Shown: positions 25,650-35,501 of the stretch, in pieces
How positions within the stretch are numbered: position 1 is the stretch's first letter
How the letters are laid out: every line of letters begins with the position of its first letter
DNA from: JAMXLO01 sp963819855
GTDB taxonomy: Bacteria; Pseudomonadota; Alphaproteobacteria; Acetobacterales; Acetobacteraceae
Direction of reading: 5' to 3'
NCBI GenBank assembly: GCA_963819855.1
Contig: CAWFYC010000037.1
Coordinates: 124,001 to 188,000 of the forward strand
DNA length: 64,000 nucleotides
Notes under the pieces: generated by a model
Told to the model about the DNA's origin: nothing
The model's database searches: none
What the model saw: only the letters and a program-made list of their open reading frames with translations
Position numbers and translations under genes: made by a program

Positions 25650-25946
25650 GTGCTGACACGTCAACTGCTCTGCATCGCTGTCGTAGCGCTGGCGGGCTGC
25701 GATGTCACCGATCCTTATCGCCGGGAAGGCGTGTGGCGGCCGGACGACGCCAACGAAGTCAATCTGCGAGCGATGGTGGTCTCGCCCTCCGACCTGGTGC
25801 GAGGCGTTTCCAGTCCGGGCGGCGACGGACAGCAGGCCGCGGCCGCCCTGGACCGGATGAGGAATGACAAGCTGCGGCCGCTGCCCGACAGCGCCATCGC
25901 CAAGGTGGTGCCGGTCGCCAGCGGCGGATCGCAAGGCGGCCAGTAA
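25650..25946 (+). CDS. small CpaD-position lipoprotein
   Basis: The 98-residue product begins with a lipoprotein signal (LCIAVVALAGC, lipobox Cys at about residue 17), then DVTDPYRREGVWRPDDANEV. It occupies the slot of CpaD, the pilotin-like protein between secretin and CpaE, but is about half the usual length and lacks the usual C-terminal domain. A reduced CpaD or a functional replacement are both possible. The GTG start follows a GGAG site. The TAA overlaps the cpaE ATG. Confidence 0.6.
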   Translation: MLTRQLLCIAVVALAGCDVTDPYRREGVWRPDDANEVNLRAMVVSPSDLVRGVSSPGGDGQQAAAALDRMRNDKLRPLPDSAIAKVVPVASGGSQGGQ

Positions 25947-27196
25947 TGCCACCCGACGTTCCGCTGGCAGAGATCCCGCAGGACCAGGCACCTGCCCGCC
26001 CCGACCGCAAAGATATCGTTGCGTTCGTCAGCGATGCCGAAACCGAGAACATTCTGCGCGACGGGCTGAGTGACGCCGCCCCACACGGGGTCGAATTCCA
26101 TCGCACCAATGTTCGCGGCGCGATCGATCTGTTGGGCCAGACTTCGACGCCGCGCGTCCTGATCATTGACGTCACCGGCGAGGGCCGCCCGCTCACCGCG
26201 CTGGAATCGCTGTCGGATGTCGTCGAACCCGACGTCCATGTCCTGCTGATCGGCGAGTTCAACGACGTCAATTTCTATCGCCACGCCACGCGGATCCTCG
26301 GCGTGAAGGAATATCTGTTCAAGCCGATCACGCGTGACATGGTCGCGCGCCATTTTGGCCCCATCATCCTGAACCGTTCGCGTCGGCCGGAATCCATGCA
26401 GGGTGGCCGCGTGGTCACGATCACCGGCGTGCGCGGCGGGGTCGGTGCCAGCACGATCGCGGCCAACCTGGCCTGGCATCTCGGCAAGCGGGCAAACCGT
26501 CATACCGTGCTGGTGGATGCCGATCTATATCGGGGAAGCTGCGCCCTGCTGCTGAACGCAAAATCCGGCGCCGGTCTGCGAACCGCCCTCGAGACCCCGC
26601 AGCGCATCGATGAGCTGTTCATCGAGCGCTCGTCGCAGGCGGTCACGGACCGCCTTCACGTGTTGTCCGGCGAGGAGAACCTGGTCGACCAGATCAAATA
26701 CGAGCCAGGCGCCGCCGGCCGCCTGATCGATACGCTGCGACGGCGCTACAACTTCATCGTCATTGACGCGCCGTTCACCGGGAGCGGGCTGCACCGCGAC
26801 CTGCTCATGCTCGGACATCAGCGAATCCTCGTCATGGAGCCGACACTGGTCGCGGTGCGCGATGCGCTCCGCCTGCTGGCTCTGCCGAACGGGCCATTGC
26901 AGGTGCATCGCGGGCTGCTGGTTCTCAATCGGCTGAAACGCCCGGGAACACTGACGCGCAACCAGATCGAAGACGCATTGAAGATGAAGGTCGACATAAC
27001 GATCCCCGACCTGCCGAAATTCGTCGAGAACGCCGCAAGCTTTGGCACCCCAGCAGCACTGAACAACAAGTTCCACAAGGGCATCATCGCTCTGGCCGCT
27101 CAGGCGGCTGCCGCATTTCCGGTCGACAGTTCGCCCGACGGCGCAGGCGCATCGGCACAGCGTGGATGGAGGCATCTGTGGCCGCTGAAAAGGTGA
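25946..27196 (+). CDS. cpaE: Tad localisation ATPase CpaE/TadZ
   Basis: The product is 416 residues. A receiver-like N-terminal domain (about 25-140) precedes a MinD/ParA-type ATPase domain. The deviant Walker A is present as GVRGGVGASTIAANLAW, in which both usual lysines are replaced (Arg and Ala), as is common in CpaE. Downstream is FIVIDAPFTGSGLHRDLLML. TadZ proteins localise the pilus machine, often to a pole. Start overlaps the preceding stop (TAATG). Confidence 0.92.
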   Translation: MPPDVPLAEIPQDQAPARPDRKDIVAFVSDAETENILRDGLSDAAPHGVEFHRTNVRGAIDLLGQTSTPRVLIIDVTGEGRPLTALESLSDVVEPDVHVLLIGEFNDVNFYRHATRILGVKEYLFKPITRDMVARHFGPIILNRSRRPESMQGGRVVTITGVRGGVGASTIAANLAWHLGKRANRHTVLVDADLYRGSCALLLNAKSGAGLRTALETPQRIDELFIERSSQAVTDRLHVLSGEENLVDQIKYEPGAAGRLIDTLRRRYNFIVIDAPFTGSGLHRDLLMLGHQRILVMEPTLVAVRDALRLLALPNGPLQVHRGLLVLNRLKRPGTLTRNQIEDALKMKVDITIPDLPKFVENAASFGTPAALNNKFHKGIIALAAQAAAAFPVDSSPDGAGASAQRGWRHLWPLKR

Positions 27197-28575
27197 ACGA
27201 GGCCGTCCGGGGATTGAGCGAAGAGCCGGTCTGGTTCGGTCGCCGCCAGGCAACAGCCGTGCAGGCCGCGCCCGTCCAGGAGGCCGAACCACCTCCGCCA
27301 CCCCGCCTTCCACCTGGCGCGGCGATCGTCGAATTGCGCACGCTGTGTCTCGGCGAGATGGATCCGACCTCGCTGGCAAAGCTGACCCAGGAAGAGCTGA
27401 CCCAGGAGGTCGAGCGGACCCTCGCCGAGATCGCCACCCAGAAGCGCATCCAGCTCAATGGCCGGGAACAGCGGGCGCTAGCGCGCGAACTGGTCAACGA
27501 CATGTTGGGGCTTGGCCCGCTCGAGCCCCTGCTCGAAGACGACCTGATTACCGACATCATGGTCAACGGGCCGGAAAGGGTGTTCGTCGAGCGTCGTGGC
27601 AAGCTTGAGCTGTCCGGCGTGCGCTTCCGCGATGCCTCGCACGTGGCCCATGTATGCCAGCGGATCGCGTCGCGGGTCGGACGTCGCATCGACGAGAGCA
27701 CCCCGATGGTGGACGCGCGGCTGAAGGACGGCTCCCGCGTCAACATCGTGTTTCCGCCGCTGGCGCTCGATGGTCCGTACATATCGATCCGCAAGTTCTC
27801 GCGCCACAAGATCGACTTTGCCAGGCTCATCGAATTCGGCTCGATGACCAAACCGGTTGCCAAGCTGCTGGAGATGGCCTCGCGCGCTCGTCTCAACGTG
27901 ATCATCTCGGGCGGCACCGGTTCCGGCAAGACCACGCTGCTGAACGCGCTGTCGCGGCTGATCGACATCGGCGAGCGCATCGTCACGATCGAGGACGCCG
28001 CTGAACTGCAACTGCAGCAGCCGCACGTGGTACGGCTGGAGACGCGGGTCGCCAGCCTGGAAGGCCGTGGCGAGGTGACCCAGCGCGACCTGGTCCGCAA
28101 CGCCCTTCGCATGCGGCCTGATCGCATCATCGTCGGCGAGGTCCGTGGCAGCGAGGCCTTCGACATGCTGCAGGCTATGAACACCGGCCACGACGGCAGC
28201 ATGTCCACCATCCACGCCAACACCGCGCGCGATGCGCTGACGCGGATCGAGAACATGGTCCAGATGGGCAACATGGGCCTGCCGGCGCGCTCGATCCTGA
28301 CCCAGATCATCGGCGCCGTGGACCTGATCGTGCAGATCGAGCGCCAGCGTGACGGTGTGCGGCGGGTGGTCCAGATCACCGATGTCTGCGGGATGGAAGG
28401 CGATATCGCCACCCTCAACGACATCTTCCACTTCGAGGTCGAAGGCGAAAGCCTCAGCGGAAAACTCGTCGGTCACTATCGCTGTACCCGGGCGCGACCC
28501 AGCTTCCACGAGCGTCTCACCTACGCCGGCGTGGACCGCGCATGGACCGCCGTCATGGACGAGGCGAGCAAATGA
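27178..28575 (+). CDS. cpaF: Tad secretion ATPase CpaF/TadA
   Basis: The hexameric GspE-type ATPase powers pilus assembly. The 465-residue product shows Walker A (ISGGTGSGKTTLLNALSRL), Asp box, Walker B (RMRPDRIIVGEVRG) and His box (TGHDGSMSTIHANTARDAL). I prefer the GTG at 27178, five bases behind a GGAGG; the ATG at 27166 would put that Shine-Dalgarno inside the gene. Either way it overlaps the end of cpaE. The stop overlaps tadB (ATGA at 28572-28575). Confidence 0.93.
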   Translation: MAAEKVNEAVRGLSEEPVWFGRRQATAVQAAPVQEAEPPPPPRLPPGAAIVELRTLCLGEMDPTSLAKLTQEELTQEVERTLAEIATQKRIQLNGREQRALARELVNDMLGLGPLEPLLEDDLITDIMVNGPERVFVERRGKLELSGVRFRDASHVAHVCQRIASRVGRRIDESTPMVDARLKDGSRVNIVFPPLALDGPYISIRKFSRHKIDFARLIEFGSMTKPVAKLLEMASRARLNVIISGGTGSGKTTLLNALSRLIDIGERIVTIEDAAELQLQQPHVVRLETRVASLEGRGEVTQRDLVRNALRMRPDRIIVGEVRGSEAFDMLQAMNTGHDGSMSTIHANTARDALTRIENMVQMGNMGLPARSILTQIIGAVDLIVQIERQRDGVRRVVQITDVCGMEGDIATLNDIFHFEVEGESLSGKLVGHYRCTRARPSFHERLTYAGVDRAWTAVMDEASK

Positions 28576-29540
28576 CTCGGGCGCTATCGGTTCAACTGGC
28601 GGCCGCCTGCCTTCTGTTGGTCCTGGCGTGTGCTGCCGCGGTGCCGTTCATGCAGGCGGAGCAGCGCCGCCGCAAACTACAGGATCGTGTCGCGCTGTAC
28701 GCCTCGCCGTTTGCGCGCGCCACCGTGTCCGACGCGCGGGAGAAGAACAGCGTCGGTGCAGCCGACAGCGGCAGTCGCACGCTGATGAAGTGGCTGCTAC
28801 GTCTGGTGGCCTTCGATCCGGCGCATCAGAACAGCTACCCACTCGCCTGGTGGGTTGTTCTTCCCGCCGCGCTGCTCTTCGCACGACTGGTAGTGGCGCT
28901 GGTGCAAGCGCTGCTGGGAAGCTCGGCGCTGTTGGCCCTGCCGCTGGTCTGGGCCCTGTTCATTCGCCAGTTCTACCGCTGGTGCGAGAAGCGGCGTCTG
29001 CGGACGCTGTTCGAACAGTTTCCCGATGCTCTGTCGATGCTGGTGCGCGCGGTTCGGGTCGGCATCCCCATCACGGGGGGTATGCGCAATGTGGCAGCCG
29101 ACAGTCCGGATCCGACCGGACCTGAGTTTCGTCAGGTCGCCGATCAGCTCGCCCTCGGCGTTACGTTGGATCAGGCGCTGTACGCGCTGGCAGCCCGCAA
29201 CCAGGTGCCTGAGTATGGGTTTTTCGCCACCGCTCTCGCGCTGCAGAGCGAGACCGGAGGAACCGTCAGCGAAACACTGGAACGACTGGCCGAGGTGATC
29301 CGCAAGCGGGTGGCATTGCGCGAGCATGCCCGCGCCCTTGCGTCCGAGGCACGCACCAGTATCGGCATCCTCGCCGCTCTGCCGGTATTCGCGGGCGGCG
29401 CTCTCGCCGTCATCAACCCGGATTACCTGGACACGCTATTCACCGACCCGCAGGGGCGGACCGTTTTCGCAATCGCCGTCACGTCGCTTACCGTCGGGAT
29501 CGCGACGATGCGGACCATCGTGTCGCGGAGCCTGTCATGA
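28572..29540 (+). CDS. tadB: Tad inner-membrane protein TadB
   Basis: This 322-residue T2SSF-type platform protein has an N-terminal helix (about 8-28), paired helices around 90-130, the GspF core (FEQFPDALSMLVRAVRVGIP and SETGGTVSETLERLAEVIRK) and a C-terminal helix pair. With TadC it forms the inner-membrane platform on which CpaF acts. Start and stop overlap cpaF and tadC (ATGA at both ends). Confidence 0.92.
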   Translation: MTRALSVQLAAACLLLVLACAAAVPFMQAEQRRRKLQDRVALYASPFARATVSDAREKNSVGAADSGSRTLMKWLLRLVAFDPAHQNSYPLAWWVVLPAALLFARLVVALVQALLGSSALLALPLVWALFIRQFYRWCEKRRLRTLFEQFPDALSMLVRAVRVGIPITGGMRNVAADSPDPTGPEFRQVADQLALGVTLDQALYALAARNQVPEYGFFATALALQSETGGTVSETLERLAEVIRKRVALREHARALASEARTSIGILAALPVFAGGALAVINPDYLDTLFTDPQGRTVFAIAVTSLTVGIATMRTIVSRSLS

Positions 29541-30472
29541 CCCGGCAGATGCTGTCCCTGATGGCGCTGGCGGTCGCAATGTTCATTGTCGCCGGCATCG
29601 TCCTCAATCGCCAGTTGCGTCGCGACACCGTGCTCGCAGCGCGAGTGCGCGACGTGCAGCGCACGGTCGGCATCGAGGCCGTGATCGCGCCGACGGACGC
29701 ATCCCAATCGAAGCTCCTGGCGCTGGTCGCTGGCGTGGGCGAGGCGATCACCCGCGGAGGTCTGCTATCGGCAAACACGCTGGAAGACCTGGAACTTCGG
29801 CTGACTGCTGCTGGTTTCCGGGGGCGCAACGCACTGGCCGCGTTCATCGGTGCCAAGTTGCTGGCACTGGTCGGGTTGCCATTGCTGGCTTGGATCATGA
29901 CCGCGCGAGCCGGATGGTCACCGTCGGTTCGCATCCCGGCGATCGCCGGCGCGGGCCTCGTTGGACTGCTGTTGCCCGACTACGTTGTACGGACATTGCA
30001 CAAGCGCCATCTGAAGGCAGTCGAACAAGGGCTGCCGGATGCTCTCGACATGCTGGTGATCTGCAGTGAGGCCGGATTGGGCCTCGAACCCGCGATCGAA
30101 CGCGTCGGCCGCGAGATCGGTCATGCGCATCAGGCCGTGGCCGAAGAGCTGCTCAACGTGGCCCGCGAGATGCGTGTCAACGCTGACCGCCGCGCCGCGC
30201 TGATGAACATGGGCACGCGCACCGGGCTTGCCTCGCTGCGGCGGCTCGGCGTCACGCTGGTGCAGACACTACAATACGGCACCCCGCTCAGTCAGGCGCT
30301 GCGAACCTTGTCCGCAGAGATGCGGCAGGAGGCATTGACCCGGTTCGAGACCCGAGCCGGCCGGCTGCCTGCGCTGCTGACCGTCCCGATGATCGTGTTC
30401 ATTCTGCCATGCGTGTTCCTGATCGTTGGCGGGCCCGCGATCGTCCACGTCATCCAGTTGATGCACCAATAG
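29537..30472 (+). CDS. tadC: Tad inner-membrane protein TadC
   Basis: The 311-residue T2SSF-domain protein has four or five hydrophobic segments. The core motif LPDALDMLVICSEAGLGLEP is followed by RTLSAEMRQEALTRFETRAG and a last helix before the C-terminus. It partners TadB in the platform. The ATG overlaps the tadB stop. Confidence 0.92.
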   Translation: MTRQMLSLMALAVAMFIVAGIVLNRQLRRDTVLAARVRDVQRTVGIEAVIAPTDASQSKLLALVAGVGEAITRGGLLSANTLEDLELRLTAAGFRGRNALAAFIGAKLLALVGLPLLAWIMTARAGWSPSVRIPAIAGAGLVGLLLPDYVVRTLHKRHLKAVEQGLPDALDMLVICSEAGLGLEPAIERVGREIGHAHQAVAEELLNVAREMRVNADRRAALMNMGTRTGLASLRRLGVTLVQTLQYGTPLSQALRTLSAEMRQEALTRFETRAGRLPALLTVPMIVFILPCVFLIVGGPAIVHVIQLMHQ

Positions 30473-30483
30473 GGAGCACAAAC

Positions 30484-31218
30484 ATGAAACAGCTTGTCAT
30501 AGCGGCGTCACTGGCACTGCTCGTCGGCTGCGCAGTGCAAGACGGCAACAAACGGATCGCCAACTCGGCCGATCTGCGCGTCGTCGACGCGGCGATGGCG
30601 AACGGGATGCCGCAAACGGCGCTGGCCGTGACGCGGGAGATCCTGCAAGTCGATCCTCGCAACGTCGAGGCATTGTTGCGTCAAGGCGACACGCTCGTGG
30701 CGATGGGCCAGTCCGACGCTGCCGCCGAGTGCTACCTGCGCGCTCTGGAAGTCGATCCCCAGTCGGTGGACGGACTGCGAGGCCTTGGCCGGCTTCGGCT
30801 GGCCATGGGTCAAGCGCGAGAGGCGGAGGCCGTGTTCCGCAAGGCGCTCGACCATGCGCCGAACGACGCCGCCGCATTCAACGACCTGGGCATCGCGCTC
30901 GATCTGCAGGATCGGCACGACGAAGCCCAGGCAGCGTACCAAGCGGCACTGACGCAGCGGCCGGGAATGACGGCGGCACAGGTCAATCTGGGGCTGTCGC
31001 TGGCGCTCACCGGCGCGACCGATCGTGCTCTCGCCATTCTGCAGCCACTGGCGAACGATCCGGCGGCGGATGGCAAGGTCCGGCAGGACCTGGCGGTCGC
31101 GTTGGCGCTCGCGGGCGATCCTGTCAGGGCGGGTAAGGTCCTGTCGGGCGAGCTGCCGCAGGACAAGATCCCGACCGCACTTGAAGGCTATGTCGCCCTG
31201 AAGGTGTCCGCCAAATGA
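30484..31218 (+). CDS. tadD: TadD-like TPR lipoprotein
   Basis: The 244-residue product starts at ATG 30484 with a lipoprotein signal ending LALLVGC (Cys18). Four or five tetratricopeptide repeats follow (for example AAECYLRALEVDPQSVDGLR, AEAVFRKALDHAPNDAAAF). TadD is a pilotin-like factor that helps secretin assembly in other Tad systems. With cpaD reduced here, TadD may carry that role. The stop overlaps the following gene (ATGA). Confidence 0.88.
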   Translation: MKQLVIAASLALLVGCAVQDGNKRIANSADLRVVDAAMANGMPQTALAVTREILQVDPRNVEALLRQGDTLVAMGQSDAAAECYLRALEVDPQSVDGLRGLGRLRLAMGQAREAEAVFRKALDHAPNDAAAFNDLGIALDLQDRHDEAQAAYQAALTQRPGMTAAQVNLGLSLALTGATDRALAILQPLANDPAADGKVRQDLAVALALAGDPVRAGKVLSGELPQDKIPTALEGYVALKVSAK

Positions 31219-31697
31219 AAGCTCGCGGCACATCAGGTGCGGTGGCGATCGAGTTCGCGCTGGTCGGCCTGGTGTTCATCTCGCTGTTGCTGCTGGCGAT
31301 GGAAACTGGCTGGCAGTTGCTGATTGAATTGGCGCTGGGCGCTGGCGCCAGGGCAGCAAGTCGCTTCGGCAGCACGGGCACCACGGTGGCAGCCGGAATA
31401 ACTCCGGCGCCCCCTGATAGAAACTCCTCGATCGAAGATCTCGTGATCCAGAACTCCGGCAACCTGCTGTTGCCCAACCGCCTGCAGATCACGGAAGCAA
31501 GCTATGCGAGCTTCGCCGCCGTCACCGCCGGTGGCGCGAGCACTCCGGGACCCGGCAACGCGAGCCAGGTTGTTCAGTACACATTCACCTATACCCAGCC
31601 CTATTTGACGCCGATCGCGGCGGCGATCACCGGCCAACAAAACCTGATCCACAGCGTAAACGTGACCGTGCTCAATGAGCCATTCCCAACGAACTGA
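31215..31697 (+). CDS. tadE: TadE-like pseudopilin
   Basis: The 160-residue product has the TadE signature near the N-terminus (SGAVAIEFALVGLVFISLLL), where the prepilin peptidase would cut before the Glu-containing helix. A long soluble C-terminal region follows. Tad pseudopilins are thought to sit at the pilus base or tip. It overlaps tadD by four bases and the next gene by 23. Confidence 0.85.
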   Translation: MKARGTSGAVAIEFALVGLVFISLLLLAMETGWQLLIELALGAGARAASRFGSTGTTVAAGITPAPPDRNSSIEDLVIQNSGNLLLPNRLQITEASYASFAAVTAGGASTPGPGNASQVVQYTFTYTQPYLTPIAAAITGQQNLIHSVNVTVLNEPFPTN

Positions 31698-32262
31698 CCG
31701 GTGTGCCGGAGCGCGGCGTGGCGTGGCGGCAGTCGAATTCGCGCTGGTGGCGCCGTTCATCATGTTGCTGATGCTGGCCGGCACCGATCTGACGATCTTC
31801 ATGCGGACCAAGATGCGTGTCGATGAGACGGCAACCGAGGTTGCGCTCGCGGTGACGCAATACCAGAGCCTGTATGACAGCGACTTCACCATCCTGTTCA
31901 ACGCGGCACAGACCATAGCCGGCACGACACCGGTCACCGGCCTGTTCGGCACGACGATCATCACCGGCATCGTCACCGACACCAACGACAGACAGACGAT
32001 CGCCTGGCAGAAGCGCAGCACACAGGCCACGTTTAACAGTTTGTTCGGCACTGGCGTCGGAAGTGTTCCAAATCTGCCGAACAGCTATCTCATGCCGAAA
32101 AGCGGCACTCTGATCGCAGTCGAAGTGTTCACCTCGGCTTCGCCGTGGGTCCTCAGCGCAAGTCTGATGGGCGGAGCCGGCGCAACATCGCTCCGATCGT
32201 ATGCGCTTTACCAACCCCGCCTCGGCTCGCTGTCGACGGTCATCGCTGGAACTCGACCATGA
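31675..32262 (+). CDS. second TadE/TadF-like pseudopilin
   Basis: The 195-residue product has a basic leader and the TadE signature RRGVAAVEFALVAPFIMLLM, then a long soluble domain. In other loci this position is TadF. It overlaps both neighbours. Calling it TadF rather than a second TadE is inference from order. Confidence 0.8.
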   Translation: MSHSQRTDRCAGARRGVAAVEFALVAPFIMLLMLAGTDLTIFMRTKMRVDETATEVALAVTQYQSLYDSDFTILFNAAQTIAGTTPVTGLFGTTIITGIVTDTNDRQTIAWQKRSTQATFNSLFGTGVGSVPNLPNSYLMPKSGTLIAVEVFTSASPWVLSASLMGGAGATSLRSYALYQPRLGSLSTVIAGTRP

Positions 32263-33856
32263 CGACAAATGGCTTGTTGAAGCGCGGCTCGGTCACCATC
32301 ATGGTCGGCTTGCTCGCGATTCCACTGATCGCGATGACCGGCGTGGCGATCGATCTTGCCAGGATCTGGCTGGTGAAGTCGCGGCTGCAGATGTCGCTCG
32401 ACGCCTCCGTACTGGTGGTAGCGAAAAGTCTGTCTACCGGCGGAACGTCGGTCGACGGATTGAACCTGTTCTGGGCGAACTGGGGACGCACATCGAGTTC
32501 ATCCATGGCCGGCTTCCTGGGCGCCACCGCGACGACCCCGGTGGTGCACAACCCGGCACCGGGCAGCGTGGCCGGCAGCGTGCAGTTGACCAGCACCGCC
32601 ACCGTCACGCCGACACTGGTCGGCATCATGGGCATCGGTCCGGTCACGGTGAGTGCAGCATCCACCGCACAGACCGCCGCCTATGGGTTGGAGCTGGCGC
32701 TTGTGCTCGACAATACCGGATCGATGGCCGGGTCCTCGATTACGTCGCTGATCACCGCATCGAACCAGCTCCTTGAACATACTCTACGGCGGCAGTGACA
32801 CACAGCCGCATCTCTGGGTGTCGGTCGTGCCGTTCGCCGCCGCGGTCAACATCGGCAAGTCGCATACCGGCTGGCTGGTGACGGGCAGCCTCAACCAGTC
32901 CGCTTATTCACCATCCAGTTGGATGGGCTGCGTGATGGCGCGAACCGCGAACACGGGTGCGACCAGCGGCGATGACTTCAACGATACGCCGCCGGGTGCC
33001 GGTCACTATTTCGAGCCATTCCTGTACACCTTCGACCTATCACCTGTATCCCACTCGCGGCCGGCATCCAGTACACGACAGGAACCGGCAAGAACAAACA
33101 GACGCTCACCTATTGGTATCCCGGCGACAACGACTGGCAGGCGTCCAGCTGGACGAAGACGGGCAACGAGCCGGATTCGAGCAACAATTCCGTCGGTCCG
33201 AATCTCGATTGCCCATCGCTGGCGACTTCTGCCGGAAACCGCGAGCAAGGCCGGCTGTCGCGGCGGTGATCAACAAGATGGTGCCGGTGTATCGCGGCGG
33301 CACGTTCATCAATCTCGGCCTGCAGGCTGGATGGTGGACGCTCAGTCCGAACTGGCAAGGGTTGTGGGGCGATCTACGGGCATGCCGCTCGCCTACAACA
33401 CGCCCTATATGAAGAAGGTCATCGTGCTGATGACCGACGGCAACAACGAATGGTACGACTGGAATTGTGGAGTGCCCGGGCCAGACACCGCCCACGTCCG
33501 GCTGTCCATGGTCCACGACGCCGCCGAGCGGGGTTCCAGCAGTGGACGCAGATCCGGCTGACGCAGACTACACTGCCTATGGACGGCTGCTGACCAACAC
33601 GCGCGGCGTCGCGCCAGGCAACATCACGACCACGATGAACACGTGGATGTCGCAGATGTGCACGACCATCAAGCAGAACGGGATCATCATCTATACGATC
33701 CTGTTCAACAACAGCAACGCTGCGACAGAGACATTGTTTCAGAGTTGTGCCTCTGGACGCCCAGCGACTATTTCCTACAGTCCGACTGGAGCGGCGCTGC
33801 AGAATGCCTTCACCCAGATCGGTCAGCAGCTGTCCTCGTTGCGGCTTTCGCAATAG
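32259..33856 (+). pseudogene. tadG: TadG-like protein with VWA domain, six frame changes
   Basis: The gene starts intact at ATG 32259 (TadG N-terminal helix GSVTIMVGLLAIPLIAMTGV) and reaches the VWA MIDAS motif LVLDNTGSMAGSS. The coding frame then moves at about 32772, 33040, 33228, 33256, 33375 and 33480-33530. Each segment reads as sensible VWA-protein sequence: NILYGGSDTQPHLWVSVVPF, NDWQASSWTKTGNEPDSSNN, INKMVPVYRGGTFINLGLQA, NTPYMKKVIVLMTDGNNEWY and, to the stop, IIIYTILFNN. Four shifts equal +1 and two equal -1. Real decay or local base-call error are both possible. If real, the Tad machine lacks this minor pseudopilin/adhesin-like part. Confidence 0.75.
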
Positions 33857-33869
33857 GCGCGGGTTGCCG

Positions 33870-35477
33870 CTACGGCCGCATCGTGAATTGCGACTCCCCC
33901 GGCGTGCGCAGCGGCGCCGCCATGTTGGCGAACTCGCACAGCAGCCGGCGCGTGTCGCGCGGATCGATCACCTCCTCCACCCAGAACGGCTCCGCGGTCC
34001 GGAACGGCGAGCGCAGCCGGTTCAACCGATCCTCGATCTCGTCCATCTTCGCCTGCGGATCCGGTGCGGCGTCGATCTCGGCGCGATACGCCGCCTCGAT
34101 GCCGCCCTCCAGCGGCAGCGACCCCCAGCTTGCCGAGGGCCAGGCATAGCGCACGCACAGATGGCTGACGGGCTGGTGCCCAAGCCCGCCGACGCCATAG
34201 CAGTTGCGCACGACGATGCTGCACCACGGCACGGTGGTCTGGTTGATCGCCGCCAGGGCGCGAACACCCCAGCGGATCACCGCGCTGCTCTCGGCTGCCA
34301 GTCCGACCTGAAACCCGGGGCAATCCACGAGGTGGACGATCGGCAGGTGGAAGGTCTGCGCCATGTCGACGAAGCGGATGATCTTGTTGCAGGCGTCCGC
34401 GGTCCAGGCGCCGCCGTGAAACAGCGGGTCGCCGGCCATCAGCGCCACCGGCCAGCCGTCCAGACGGCAGAACCCGGTGATGATCGGCCGACCGAACAGG
34501 CGGCCCATCTCGAAGAAGCTGCCCTTGTCGACCAGCGCCTCGATGATCCGGCGCATGTGGTAGGCTTCTTTCTTTACCCGCGGGATGGCGGCGATCAGGA
34601 ATTCGTCGCGGCGCTCCGGGTGGTCCCAGTTGCGCACCCGCGGCGGCACGTCCCAGATCGAACCCGGCAGATACGACAGGAATTGCCGCGCGGCATCGAA
34701 CGCCTCGTCCTCGGTATCCACCGCGTGGTCCACCGCGCCGCAGGCAAGCTGCACGTCCCAGCCGCCGAGTTCCTGCTTGCTGCGCGGTTCGCCCAACCGT
34801 TCCACCACGGGCGGGCCGGCGACGAACACCGCGGACATCTCCTTCACCATCACCGAGTAGTGGCTGGCCGCGAGCCGTGCCGCCCCCAGGCCGGCGACAG
34901 ATCCCAGCCCCAGTGCCACCACCGGCACCGTCCCCATGTTGTTCGCCACCAGATCGAACGAGGTGGTCTCCGACAGCCCGCCCGGCAGATTGGCGCGTCC
35001 GGTCGTCTCGATCGTCTTCACCGAGCCGCCGCCGCCGGAGCCTTCGATCAAACGGATGATCGGCATGCGGTACTCGGCCGCGATCTGCTCCGACATTTTC
35101 GGCTTGCCCTTGATCGAGGCGTCCGCCGACCCACCGCGCAGCGTGAAGTCGTCACCCGCGATGGCGACCGGCCGCCCGTCCACCGTGCCGCGGCCGAACA
35201 CGCAATTGGCGGGCATGAAGGCGACGATCTGTTTGCTGTCGGCGTCATAGGTCGCCTTGCCGGCGGTCGCGCCGATCTCATGGAAGCTGCCGGGATCCAG
35301 CATGCGGTCGATCCGCTCGCGGACGGTCAGCCGGCCGCCGGCGTGCTGGCGGGCGACACGGTCTGCGCCACCCATCTCCTTCGCCAGCGCGATGCGGGCA
35401 CGCAGTTCCGCAAGTTCCGGCTCCCAGCCGACCGGCGCGATCTGTTGCGGACGTGGCGAAATTGAGTCATCGGGCAT
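33870..35477 (-). CDS. acyl-CoA carboxylase, carboxyltransferase (beta) subunit
   Basis: The 535-residue product is a biotin-dependent carboxyltransferase of the propionyl-/methylcrotonyl-CoA carboxylase type. It has two crotonase-fold halves: HAGGRLTVRERIDRMLDPGS, an oxyanion-type GSGGGGSVKT segment, then GFCRLDGWPVALMAGDP, LVDCPGFQVG and the SWGSLPLEGGIEAAY region near the C-terminus. No biotin carboxylase or biotin carrier gene lies beside it, so the acyl-CoA substrate cannot be told from context. A methylmalonyl-CoA epimerase (50301) elsewhere in the window would fit propionyl-CoA use. It is convergent with tadG across a 13-base gap. Confidence 0.88.
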   Translation of the reverse strand: MPDDSISPRPQQIAPVGWEPELAELRARIALAKEMGGADRVARQHAGGRLTVRERIDRMLDPGSFHEIGATAGKATYDADSKQIVAFMPANCVFGRGTVDGRPVAIAGDDFTLRGGSADASIKGKPKMSEQIAAEYRMPIIRLIEGSGGGGSVKTIETTGRANLPGGLSETTSFDLVANNMGTVPVVALGLGSVAGLGAARLAASHYSVMVKEMSAVFVAGPPVVERLGEPRSKQELGGWDVQLACGAVDHAVDTEDEAFDAARQFLSYLPGSIWDVPPRVRNWDHPERRDEFLIAAIPRVKKEAYHMRRIIEALVDKGSFFEMGRLFGRPIITGFCRLDGWPVALMAGDPLFHGGAWTADACNKIIRFVDMAQTFHLPIVHLVDCPGFQVGLAAESSAVIRWGVRALAAINQTTVPWCSIVVRNCYGVGGLGHQPVSHLCVRYAWPSASWGSLPLEGGIEAAYRAEIDAAPDPQAKMDEIEDRLNRLRSPFRTAEPFWVEEVIDPRDTRRLLCEFANMAAPLRTPGESQFTMRP

Positions 35478-35501
35478 CGATGGTGTGTCCTGCTTCTGGC
35501 G

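Noticed and set aside
25946..27196. CpaE as an inactive ATPase because of the missing Walker Lys
   Set aside because: Loss of these lysines is common in CpaE/TadZ proteins, so it is not unusual here.
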